Origin: Planctomycetes bacterium RBG_16_43_13
GTDB lineage: Bacteria; Planctomycetota; MHYJ01
Reading direction: 5' to 3'
NCBI GenBank assembly: GCA_001828445.1
Contig: MHYJ01000071.1
Span: 3,515 to 14,090 of the forward strand
DNA length: 10,576 nt
Position numbers and translations under genes: made by a program. How positions within the stretch are numbered: position 1 is the first letter of the stretch; each line of letters starts with the position of its first letter. The notes under the pieces were generated by a model. It worked only from the letters and a program-made list of their open reading frames with translations. It ran no database searches and was not told where the DNA came from. This document shows, piece by piece, positions 1 through 6,647 of the stretch.

Positions 1-185
1 GAGAGAAGGCGTTGCGGTATGACCCCGTCTCGTGGAAACCGCATTACTTCCTATCGCTTATGTATCTGGGTAAAGGAGATAAGGTGAAGGCAAAAGAATA
101 CTTCGAGGCAGGGCGCAAATTCATCAGAGGCACTCCTAAAGAAAAGGAGCAGGAGATACGTCTAAAAAAGATGTTGGGGAAATAA
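1..185 (+). CDS. C-terminal end of a TPR-like repeat protein (5' truncated)
   Basis: An open frame enters from the left edge (first full codon at base 3) and ends at TAA 183-185, giving about 60 residues. The visible part contains a helix-turn-helix unit with TPR-like spacing: an ALRYDP segment, a Y-F-L-Y-L-G pattern, then GDKVKAKEYFEAG. This resembles the last TPR repeat of a protein, followed by a short basic, Lys/Glu-rich tail. The catalytic or binding role cannot be told from this fragment, because TPR proteins are generic protein-interaction scaffolds. It ends 62 nt before rpmA, which has its own promoter, so it is probably the end of a separate upstream transcription unit. An alpha-solenoid repeat of another type is possible. 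Confidence 0.6.
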   Translation, partial: EKALRYDPVSWKPHYFLSLMYLGKGDKVKAKEYFEAGRKFIRGTPKEKEQEIRLKKMLGK

Positions 186-193
186 GAATTAGC

Positions 194-221
194 TTGACTT
201 TGTGAATATTATCTTTATAAT
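194..221 (+). promoter_or_regulatory. Putative sigma70-type promoter of rpmA
   Basis: TTGACT at 194-199 and a perfect TATAAT at 216-221 are separated by 16 bp. Transcription would start near 228, leaving a leader of about 20 nt before the rpmA ATG at 248. A GAGG Shine-Dalgarno core at 239-242 sits 5 nt before that ATG. The promoter lies just after the stop of the upstream gene. Read by eye, not measured. Confidence 0.6.
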
Positions 222-247
222 GATGCTCTAATTTTAGCGAGGCATAT

Positions 248-496
248 ATGGCTCATAAAAAAGGTGGTGGGTCTTCGAAGAACGGCAGGGATAGTAACTC
301 CCAACGTCTTGGCGTGAAGGCGTTTGCCGGTGAGACGGTAACTGCCGGCTCTATCATTATCAGGCAACGCGGTGCGAAGTTTATACCCGGAGTCAATGTT
401 GCTAAAGGCAGGGACTTCACTCTTTTTGCAAAGGCAGACGGTGTAGTAAAGTTTGAGTCGGGCAGTAGGGTGAGCGTATATCCCTCTACCAACTAA
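248..496 (+). CDS. rpmA: 50S ribosomal protein L27
   Basis: This 82-residue protein is bL27, a large-subunit protein whose N-terminal tail reaches the peptidyl-transferase centre and helps place tRNA. The sequence is diagnostic throughout: an N-terminal [21 protein letters not shown] block, then RQRG, a P-G-x-N-V-x-x-G-x-D segment, and a F-x-K-x-DG-V-x-F stretch near the C-terminus. Length is normal for the family. The protein starts directly at Met-Ala-His, so it lacks the cleavable N-terminal extension of Firmicutes L27. The start is supported by GAGG 5 nt upstream and by homology. Unlike the common rplU-rpmA-obg order, neither L21 nor Obg adjoins it: upstream is a TPR-like gene end and downstream a flavoprotein. 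Confidence 0.97.
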   Translation: MAHKKGGGSSKNGRDSNSQRLGVKAFAGETVTAGSIIIRQRGAKFIPGVNVAKGRDFTLFAKADGVVKFESGSRVSVYPSTN

Positions 497-526
497 TCCT
501 AAGCCCAATTCTATCTGATGTAATAG

Positions 527-2023
527 ATGGCTCCGTCACCATCAATCGAGAGAATACATACAGATGTTCTAATCATAGGCGCTGGTGCCGCCGGTCTGCG
601 AGCTGCTATAGAGACACGTAAGAAAAATGTAGATGTTCTAATAGTTTGCAAAGGTAAGGTAGGCAGGAGTGGTGCCACCTTCTATCCTTCAAGCCCCACA
701 AGAGGTATTCAGGCATCTTCTGGTATAGGCATTGATACTGTAGATAGGCATATTCAGGATATTTTAAATGTTGGACTCGGAGAGGCGGACTATAACCTTG
801 CCGAGATATTGGCTTCAGAGGCACCTAAGAGATTAGAAGATTTGCTCACGTTTGGTGTAGGGCTTGCTAAAAGGGATGGCGAGATTATAAGAGAGCCGGG
901 TTGTTTTAGCAAGGTGCCTCGAGCGGCTATTATAGAGAATGTAGGTGATTTTGCATCTTGTCTTATTAATAATGTTAATAGAATGGGGGGCAAGTTATAT
1001 GAGCAGTTACAGATTGTAAAACTATTCGTTACAGATAATAGAATTTATGGTGCGCTTGGTATAGGCAAAGCAGGCGAGGTGGTTGAGATATATGCCAAGG
1101 CGGTAATAATTGCTGCAGGTGGTGGAGCAGGAGTATTCAAGAATACACTTACACATCCAGAGCAGGTCGGCGATTCCTACGTCCTTGCTGTAGAAGTGGG
1201 TGCGAGGATTAGGAACATAGAGTTCTTCCAGATTATGCTTGGCACATTTAGGCCTGATTATATGGGCTTTTTCCCAATAGACCTGTTTCGCAAAAGTCCT
1301 GTATTTAGAGATGCGAAGGGAGATAGTATATTCGACAAATATATTAGTGAAGATGAGTTAAACATTGCCTTTGCGCATAGAGCGACCCATTTCCTATTTA
1401 GCACGCGGGATTCCTCTAAATGGATAGATGTCGCAGTTGAGGATGCTTATAAGTCATCTGCTGTGAGCGTAAATGTGGATGTCAAAATGTTCGAGATTGC
1501 CCCATTTGCCCATGCTTTTAACAGAGGGATAGTAATTAACGAGAGGTGCGAGACATCTGTAGATGGACTCTACGCCTGTGGTGAGGCGGCAACAGGTATG
1601 CACGGTGCTGACAGGATTGGTGGTAATATGCTCTCAGCAACGCAGGTCTTTGGTGCAAGGGCGGGCTTATATGCGGCAGAAAAAAGCAGTCGTACCATTA
1701 ATGATGGTAACCCCTTTAGGTATGAGTTGCCACCTATAGATTGTAATAATGGACTGTCAATATCGGATTTGCGGGTGGCTATACGAGATATTAAGGATGT
1801 AATTTTCGACTGTGCCCTTGTGATAAGATCTAGAAAGAAATGTGTTAATTCCCTATTGATATTAGAGTCAATCAATAACCTCATTGAAAATGCTAAGATA
1901 AAAGATGCTCAAGATAGTAGATTGTATTTCTCGCTGACTAATGCTCTAAAGTTCTCTGTTATTCTTATTAAAGCAATACTGTCACGACGAGAGGCGATAG
2001 GGCCACACTATATAATAGAGTAA
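527..2023 (+). CDS. FAD-dependent oxidoreductase of the fumarate reductase / succinate dehydrogenase / L-aspartate oxidase flavoprotein family
   Basis: The 498-residue protein opens with a Rossmann FAD-binding motif (G18-x-G-x-x-G23 after DVLIIG), then GRSGAT at 46-51, an AAGGGAG strand near 196-202, and the second FAD signature LYACGEAATGMHGADRIGGN at 348-367. The C-terminus has helices like the helical domain of SdhA/FrdA/NadB and ends in a degenerate R-E-x-x-G-x-H segment. His329 aligns with the active-site His of the HYxMGG region, but the following glycines read NRG. There is no HT-x-A-Q-GG motif, so covalent FAD attachment is not expected. No iron-sulfur or cytochrome b subunit lies nearby, so this is not a recognisable Sdh/Frd complex. 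It starts 30 nt after rpmA without a clear Shine-Dalgarno or promoter and may be cotranscribed. Substrate unknown; a soluble fumarate-reductase-like or NadB-like enzyme is possible. Confidence 0.8.
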   Translation: MAPSPSIERIHTDVLIIGAGAAGLRAAIETRKKNVDVLIVCKGKVGRSGATFYPSSPTRGIQASSGIGIDTVDRHIQDILNVGLGEADYNLAEILASEAPKRLEDLLTFGVGLAKRDGEIIREPGCFSKVPRAAIIENVGDFASCLINNVNRMGGKLYEQLQIVKLFVTDNRIYGALGIGKAGEVVEIYAKAVIIAAGGGAGVFKNTLTHPEQVGDSYVLAVEVGARIRNIEFFQIMLGTFRPDYMGFFPIDLFRKSPVFRDAKGDSIFDKYISEDELNIAFAHRATHFLFSTRDSSKWIDVAVEDAYKSSAVSVNVDVKMFEIAPFAHAFNRGIVINERCETSVDGLYACGEAATGMHGADRIGGNMLSATQVFGARAGLYAAEKSSRTINDGNPFRYELPPIDCNNGLSISDLRVAIRDIKDVIFDCALVIRSRKKCVNSLLILESINNLIENAKIKDAQDSRLYFSLTNALKFSVILIKAILSRREAIGPHYIIE

Positions 2024-2026
2024 TGG

Positions 2027-2632
2027 CTATTTCTTAGTTACATTCATTTCCAGTCCGAGGTCTTTATATATTTTTGCCACCAGTGGCTTCATACCGCTTG
2101 ACTTGCTTATGAATTCGTCGGCGCCGAGTTCACTTAATCGCTGTTCGAGGTTTGGGACCTGCCTTACCGCCTCCTCCGTGTGTGCTGAATATACGAGCAC
2201 TTTTACATTTTTGGATTGTTGCATACTCCTCAATTCCTCGAGGACCTTATCGCCTGTTATATCGGGTAGCATAAAGTCGATGAGGACTATATCGGGCTTG
2301 AACCTTTTAGCGAGTAGCAAGCCATCCTTTCCGTATGTAGCTGTCTTCGCCTCTATCTGTTTACCCCTTTCAAGTTCAAGCTTCATAAGGTTTGCGAAGT
2401 TGAATTCATCATCTATTATGAGAACTCTTTTTAGATTGGTCTCTGAGCTGGGTTCTTTGCCTTTAACAAGGCGAATGTAGGCGATCAGATCCGCCTGCTT
2501 TATTATGAAATCCCCCACGTTCTGCGATAGTTCAGCCGGTAGGATACCGCCATTTATAGCATCCTTTATCTCATCTATAGAAACCCCTGCCTCAGCCGCT
2601 GCATCAGAGATGGTGTATACCTGTTTAGTCAC
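2027..2632 (-). CDS. Orphan response regulator: N-terminal HTH plus C-terminal receiver domain
   Basis: The 201-residue protein has two parts. Residues about 5-53 resemble an excisionase/MerR-like helix-turn-helix (YTISDAAAEAGVSIDEIKDAI, then a hydrophobic wing-like segment). Residues about 68-190 form a CheY-like receiver: acidic pair D74-D75, phospho-acceptor D119 in VLIDFMLPD, switch Ser149 in VLVYSA, and Lys177 in FISKS. All key phosphotransfer residues are present, so it should be phosphorylatable, but no histidine kinase is in the window. The start is GTG at 2632-2630 with a strong AGGAGG (2642-2637) 4 nt upstream; the ATG overlapping it meets a stop at once. Its stop is 3 nt from the convergent flavoprotein stop. 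DNA targets are unknown. Confidence 0.85.
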   Translation of the reverse strand: MTKQVYTISDAAAEAGVSIDEIKDAINGGILPAELSQNVGDFIIKQADLIAYIRLVKGKEPSSETNLKRVLIIDDEFNFANLMKLELERGKQIEAKTATYGKDGLLLAKRFKPDIVLIDFMLPDITGDKVLEELRSMQQSKNVKVLVYSAHTEEAVRQVPNLEQRLSELGADEFISKSSGMKPLVAKIYKDLGLEMNVTKK

Positions 2633-2662
2633 ATTCCCTCCTTCATCCCCTTCACAGTATTA

Positions 2663-2691
2663 AATCTATCTTATAACGTCTCATTTGTCAA
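2663..2691 (-). promoter_or_regulatory. Putative promoter of the response regulator
   Basis: On the minus strand TTGACA (2691-2686) and TAGATT (2668-2663) are 17 bp apart. Transcription would start near 2656, giving a leader of about 24 nt with the AGGAGG ribosome site. A small palindrome, CAAG-TAG-CTTG at 2689-2699, abuts the -35 box and could be an operator half, though it is short enough to arise by chance. Confidence 0.5.
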
Positions 2692-2799
2692 GTAGCTTGT
2701 AGTGGTTATTTTTCCCAAATATGTTCAAAACCTAAACCAGATTTAAGCAAGTTTTACACTATTTATATTCTCTATTTGGAGGGGTATTCACGTTTTACC

Positions 2800-2829
2800 T
2801 TGACCGTTATATATGTTCTCTGATATAGT
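2800..2829 (+). promoter_or_regulatory. Putative promoter overlapping the antiporter start region
   Basis: TTGACC at 2800-2805 and TATAGT at 2824-2829 are 18 bp apart. If real, transcription begins near 2836, downstream of the ATG at 2813 and about 7 nt before the in-frame ATG at 2843. That would favour the later start and a nearly leaderless mRNA. Read by eye; it could be a chance match. Confidence 0.35.
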
Positions 2830-4141
2830 TCTTTCACTTTTTATGTCTGATTTAGAGTTGGGGAAGGAATTGCCATTATACAGTATAGTCCCCTTTGCGT
2901 TATTGCTCCTTGCGATAGCGGTTTTGCCTCTTGCTGTCCCTCATTGGTGGGAGCGGAATAGAAATAAGGCAATCATAAGTTCCATCTGTGCGTTGCCTAT
3001 ATTGCTATTTCTGATTGCGAATGACTACCACCTGCTCGTTCACACCGCTACGGAGTATTTCTCGTTTATAATTTTGCTGGCGTCCCTTTTTATTATCTCT
3101 GGTGGTATACATTTGAAGGGTGCCTTTGCAGGGACACCTCTCGTGAATACTGCATTCCTCTTCGTAGGGGCGATATTGGCGAGTTTTATTGGCACGACTG
3201 GGGCATCTATGCTCCTAATAAGGCCTCTTATAAAGGCGAATGAAAAGCGTTGCCATAAAGCCCATATAGTTGTGTTTTTCATATTCATTGTCAGTAATAT
3301 AGGGGGATGTCTTACACCATTGGGCGATCCACCTCTATTTCTTGGTTTCCTGCGTGGAGTGCGTTTCGAGTGGACTCTTATTCTGCTACCGCAGTGGATG
3401 TTTGTTACAGCAGTTCTCCTTGTGATATTTAATCTCCTCGACCAGTATTGGTTTAATAAAGAGGAACTTGCGACACACGAGCCGCTCGTGGAGGAAGTTC
3501 AGCCCAAAAGGATGATGCGTATATATGGGAAGATGAATTTCCTGTTTTTGTTTGGCGTATTAGTTGCGATATTCTTGAGTGGGCATTTTAAAGCCCCGTA
3601 TGGTGTGCAGGAAGGTGCTATGATTTTTATGACAATCCTGTCGCTGTGGCTTACGCCGAGGGAGTATAGAAAGGCGCACGATTTTGACTTTGCTCCGATT
3701 GTAGAAGTGGCTGTATTATTTGCAGGTATATTTGTTACGATGGTGCCAGCTCTGCTGATACTGAATGCGAGGGGAGGGGAATTGGGCGTTGAGAAGCCAT
3801 GGCAATTTTTCTGGGCGACTGGTGCTCTATCGGGTTTTCTCGATAATGCCCCTACGTATTTGACGTTTACTGCCTTAGCGAGCGGACTGGTTAAGACAGA
3901 TGCATCGCATTTGAATCTGCTGGCAGATGACCCATTTGGTGGGTCGCTATTGATAGCGATATCTTGCGGTGCCATATTTATGGGTGCTAATACATACATA
4001 GGTAATGGGCCAAACTTTATGGTGAAATCCATAGCGGAGAAATCGGGGATAAAGATGCCATCGTTCTTCGGCTATATGTTGTGGTCGGTAGTGATACTTA
4101 TCCCAATATTTATAATTACTACGTTGCTATTTTTCCTGTAA
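2813..4141 (+). CDS. Sodium:proton antiporter-like membrane protein (NhaD/CitM type, ion transporter superfamily)
   Basis: A 442-residue integral membrane protein with about 10-12 hydrophobic helices, likely exchanging Na+ for H+ or carrying an anion. Signature segments are GTTGASMLLIRPL (127-139), SNIGGCLTPLGDPPLFLG (161-178), SGFLDNAPTYLTF (340-352) and ANTYIGNGPNFM (392-403). These are the paired re-entrant/unwound motifs of this superfamily, in the version usually annotated as sodium:proton antiporter or putative citrate transporter. Function is inferred from family, since the superfamily includes Na+/H+, arsenite and carboxylate carriers. The longest frame starts at ATG 2813, but no Shine-Dalgarno lies at usable distance (a GGAGGGG at 2778-2784 is too far). 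Met11 (2843) is an attractive alternative because the family-like sequence begins just after it. It is divergent from the response regulator, which might control it. Confidence 0.82.
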   Translation: MFSDIVLSLFMSDLELGKELPLYSIVPFALLLLAIAVLPLAVPHWWERNRNKAIISSICALPILLFLIANDYHLLVHTATEYFSFIILLASLFIISGGIHLKGAFAGTPLVNTAFLFVGAILASFIGTTGASMLLIRPLIKANEKRCHKAHIVVFFIFIVSNIGGCLTPLGDPPLFLGFLRGVRFEWTLILLPQWMFVTAVLLVIFNLLDQYWFNKEELATHEPLVEEVQPKRMMRIYGKMNFLFLFGVLVAIFLSGHFKAPYGVQEGAMIFMTILSLWLTPREYRKAHDFDFAPIVEVAVLFAGIFVTMVPALLILNARGGELGVEKPWQFFWATGALSGFLDNAPTYLTFTALASGLVKTDASHLNLLADDPFGGSLLIAISCGAIFMGANTYIGNGPNFMVKSIAEKSGIKMPSFFGYMLWSVVILIPIFIITTLLFFL

Positions 4142-4162
4142 CATAGTTAGTGGTATTCTCGC

Positions 4163-4191
4163 TTGACATACTCTATATTTTCTGTTATTCA
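4163..4191 (+). promoter_or_regulatory. Putative promoter of rsfS-argS
   Basis: A perfect TTGACA at 4163-4168 is followed after 17 bp by a poor -10 candidate, TATTCA at 4186-4191. It lies in the 77-nt gap between the antiporter and rsfS, with start ATG 27 nt beyond the -10. The -35 is convincing, the -10 is not. Confidence 0.4.
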
Positions 4192-4218
4192 TATCCCAAT
4201 ATTGCTAATCAATAGATA

Positions 4219-4635
4219 ATGAAAAGGCAAAATAAAACAGCCACGACGGAGTCACGCCGGATAGCTATGACCTGTGCTAAAGTATGTGATGAGAAAAAGG
4301 GAGAGGATGTTGCTATACTTGATGTCCATAAACTTACCTTTATAACGGATTTCTTTGTGTTATGCACTGCGAGAAACGAGCGGCAGTCAAAGGCGATAGC
4401 AGATGAGATTGAGATTGTTCTAAAAGAGAAAGGTATCAGAAAGCTTGGTTCAGATGGGTTTAGCAGTGCTAACTGGGTTCTGCGGGATTTTGGTGATGTG
4501 GTGGTTCACATATTTACGCCGGAACTTAGACAGTTCTACAGTATAGAGATGTTGTGGGGTGATGCGAAGAGCGTGAGATGGCAATTTAAGACAAATCGTA
4601 ACGGTAGGAAGACAACTGTAAAGAAATCTAAATAG
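4219..4635 (+). CDS. rsfS: Ribosome silencing factor RsfS (Iojap/RsfA family)
   Basis: RsfS binds ribosomal protein L14 on the 50S subunit and blocks joining with 30S, lowering translation during starvation. The 138-residue product has the family hallmarks: a TDFFVLCTA strand at 43-51, RQSKAIADEI helix at 55-64, W86-x-L-x-DFGDVVVH (86-97) and IF-x-PE-x-R-x-FY-x-x-E-x-LW (98-113), then a basic tail. Length is slightly above the usual ~105-120 because of a polar N-terminus and the Lys-rich C-terminal end. Met17 (4267) is a possible alternative start. There is no Shine-Dalgarno before ATG 4219. argS follows after 2 nt. nadD, a frequent neighbour of rsfS, is absent. Confidence 0.95.
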   Translation: MKRQNKTATTESRRIAMTCAKVCDEKKGEDVAILDVHKLTFITDFFVLCTARNERQSKAIADEIEIVLKEKGIRKLGSDGFSSANWVLRDFGDVVVHIFTPELRQFYSIEMLWGDAKSVRWQFKTNRNGRKTTVKKSK

Positions 4636-4637
4636 TT

Positions 4638-6341
4638 GTGGAAGACATTTTATATAAGTGGCAGAATGACCTCCTTGACGTAGTTACATCATCCTATAAA
4701 ATACAGGTTGACAGGGGTGGTTCCTATCTTGACTTTACTACGGATTCGAAGTTTGGCGATATAACGTCTAATATTGCCTTCAAGTTGTCAAAAGAACTAA
4801 AAAAGAGATCTCTTGATGTGGCTAACGAACTTGCTAAGGTGTTAGCTCCGTTTATGGATACAGAGAGATTTAGGTATCTGGACGGAGTAAAAGTGGCAGG
4901 GAATGGCTATTTAAATTTTTATATAGCAGATGGATTCTATGTAGAGTTGCTCGAGGAAATATATAGGAAAGACGGTTCTTTTGGGCAATCAAACATAGGT
5001 AAAGGAGAAAGGGTAAATATAGAATTTGTATCTGCAAACCCTACAGGACCACTAACAGTTGCACACGGGAGACAGGCGGCGGTAGGCGACACATTGGCTC
5101 GTATCATTAAATTTGTTGGATATGATGTTACAAGAGAGTTTTATCTTAACGATTGTGGTAATCAGGTGAATAATTTAGGTAAGTCCATATATACTAAATA
5201 TAGTGAACTCTTTGGGAAGACATATCCATTTCCTGAGGAGGGATACCACGGCGAGTATATTGGAGATATCGCAAAAGATATAAAAGATAGTGAAGGAGAT
5301 AAATATATAAATATTCCCAATGAGGATGCTGTAACTAAGTTTAGTAATATTGGTGTGGAGACAATATTGGGGTGTATAAAAAAGGATTTAACTGATTTTA
5401 GAGTAACATTTGATAATTACTATAGTCAGAATACATTAGAAAAAAGTGGGAAGGTAGAAGAGGTAGTAGAATATCTTAAGCAGGTAAACCTTATTTATGA
5501 GAAAGAGAAGGCATTCTGGTTAAAGACCACCGCCTTTGGCGACCAGCAGGATAGGGTGCTTATAAAGAGCGATAGGACATACACCTATAGGACACCTGAT
5601 ATCGCATATCACAAGGATAAGTTCGAACGCGGTTTCAAGCAGGTAATTGATTTATGGGGGCCTGACCACCATGCACATGTAGGTACTATGCAATCGGCTC
5701 TCAAGATGCTCGGTTGCGATAATCGCGGCAATTTTACGGTTCTCATTGTCCAACACTGCCGCCTTCTGCGTGGTGGCGAAGAAGTGAAAATGTCCAAACG
5801 CGCCGCTACCTATGTAACGCTTCGAGAACTCTTAGACGAGGTGGGATGCGATGCCGCACGTTACTTTTTCGCTATGCGTAAGACGGATAGCCACCTCGAT
5901 TTTGATATTGATGTAGCGAAAAAGCAGTCAATGGAGAACCCGGTATATTATATTCAGTATGCGTATGCACGGATATCAAGTATATTCAGGAAGGGCAGAG
6001 AAGATGGACTAATAGAGGAGGGAATTAAGCCACCACCAGCTTTTGGTGCAGAGGAGATTACATTAGCAAGAGAGTTGTTAAAGTTTCCTTATATAGTCAG
6101 AAGTGCGGCAGAGAATCTTGATACGGAGCGTATGACAAGATACCTTTATCAGTTAGCTTGGACTCTACAGTCATATTACCAAAAAGGTGATAAAGACAAA
6201 CAGTTAAGAGTCCTGTGCGAAGATGAGAAGATACGGTCTATGCGGCTCTATACTATCAGGGCTGTTCAGATAGTGATAAAGAATGGTCTCGAGCTGCTTG
6301 GTATAAATGCACCAGAGAGGATGGAACAGCAGATTAGTTAG
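4638..6341 (+). CDS. argS: Arginyl-tRNA synthetase
   Basis: This cytoplasmic class I synthetase charges tRNA-Arg with arginine using ATP. At 567 residues it is full length. In order: the N-terminal additional domain (1-115), ending the YLNF region near 91-94; the catalytic core opening with SANPTGPLTVAHGRQAA (132-148); the Y-x-x-DIAYH region near 316-325; LWGPDHHAHV at 339-348; the KMSKR loop at 384-388; and the C-terminal DALR anticodon-binding domain, starting near 433 and ending in LGI-x-APERM (554-562). The HIGH element is divergent: Thr140 stands where the first His normally is, with H143-G-R following. The start is GTG 2 nt after the rsfS stop with no Shine-Dalgarno, suggesting translational coupling. 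GC and codon choice vary along the gene, with a GC-richer stretch near 5520-5900. Confidence 0.97.
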   Translation: MEDILYKWQNDLLDVVTSSYKIQVDRGGSYLDFTTDSKFGDITSNIAFKLSKELKKRSLDVANELAKVLAPFMDTERFRYLDGVKVAGNGYLNFYIADGFYVELLEEIYRKDGSFGQSNIGKGERVNIEFVSANPTGPLTVAHGRQAAVGDTLARIIKFVGYDVTREFYLNDCGNQVNNLGKSIYTKYSELFGKTYPFPEEGYHGEYIGDIAKDIKDSEGDKYINIPNEDAVTKFSNIGVETILGCIKKDLTDFRVTFDNYYSQNTLEKSGKVEEVVEYLKQVNLIYEKEKAFWLKTTAFGDQQDRVLIKSDRTYTYRTPDIAYHKDKFERGFKQVIDLWGPDHHAHVGTMQSALKMLGCDNRGNFTVLIVQHCRLLRGGEEVKMSKRAATYVTLRELLDEVGCDAARYFFAMRKTDSHLDFDIDVAKKQSMENPVYYIQYAYARISSIFRKGREDGLIEEGIKPPPAFGAEEITLARELLKFPYIVRSAAENLDTERMTRYLYQLAWTLQSYYQKGDKDKQLRVLCEDEKIRSMRLYTIRAVQIVIKNGLELLGINAPERMEQQIS

Positions 6342-6388
6342 TGAGTTGTCCACATTTTTATCTTTTAGATTATAGCACAACATAAATC

Positions 6389-6416
6389 TTGACACCTAAT
6401 TATAAATATATAGAAT
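6389..6416 (+). promoter_or_regulatory. Putative promoter of the ATP synthase operon
   Basis: A perfect TTGACA at 6389-6394 is followed after 16 bp by TAGAAT at 6411-6416, in the 91-nt gap after argS. Transcription would start near 6423, leaving only about 10 nt before ATG 6433, which has no Shine-Dalgarno. The first atp gene may therefore be read from a nearly leaderless mRNA. Confidence 0.55.
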
Positions 6417-6432
6417 TTCCCTCGTTTATTCT

Positions 6433-6645
6433 ATGGGTAGTAGCGGTAATTTTTGGGGACCAACATTAGGACTATTTGCTGTAGGAAGCGTTTTAGTAGG
6501 ATGTATAGTAGTGGGATACTTTGTAGGTGCGCTCCTTGACAAGGAACTTAATTCAGCCCCGTGGCTTATGGTAGTGTTTGTCTGTTTAGGAAGTATAGCT
6601 GGTTTTATAGAGATGTTTAGAATTATAAAAAGGTATACAAAGTAG
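6433..6645 (+). CDS. AtpZ-like accessory protein of the ATP synthase operon (ATPase gene 1 family)
   Basis: A 70-residue membrane protein with two hydrophobic helices, roughly 10-34 and 43-63, joined by a short loop with G32-x-LLD36. This matches the small AtpZ/ATPase gene 1 proteins commonly encoded first in bacterial atp operons. They are not part of the core enzyme, and roles in assembly of the c ring or in Mg2+/Ca2+ transport have been proposed for them. Position (first gene of the operon, directly before an AtpI-like gene) supports the call more than sequence, which is short and poorly conserved in this family. No Shine-Dalgarno precedes the ATG; the predicted transcription start is only about 10 nt away. 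Confidence 0.75.
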   Translation: MGSSGNFWGPTLGLFAVGSVLVGCIVVGYFVGALLDKELNSAPWLMVVFVCLGSIAGFIEMFRIIKRYTK

Positions 6646-6647
6646 TT

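Noticed and set aside
2689..2699. CAAG-TAG-CTTG palindrome at the response regulator -35 box as an operator
   Set aside because: Four-base arms are easily found by chance and no second copy is seen near the other promoters.
2778..2784. GGAGGGG as ribosome site for the antiporter or a leader peptide
   Set aside because: It is 28 nt from ATG 2813 and followed by no ATG, GTG or TTG at usable distance in an open frame; an in-frame TGA lies at 2801.
3499..4032. Long minus-strand open frame within the antiporter gene
   Set aside because: It is an antisense shadow of the antiporter frame; its translation has no recognisable domain or start signal.
6345..6381. Possible terminator hairpin after argS (GTTGT ... 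ACAAC)
   Set aside because: Only five base pairs with a 27-nt AT-rich loop and no following U-tract; too weak to call.
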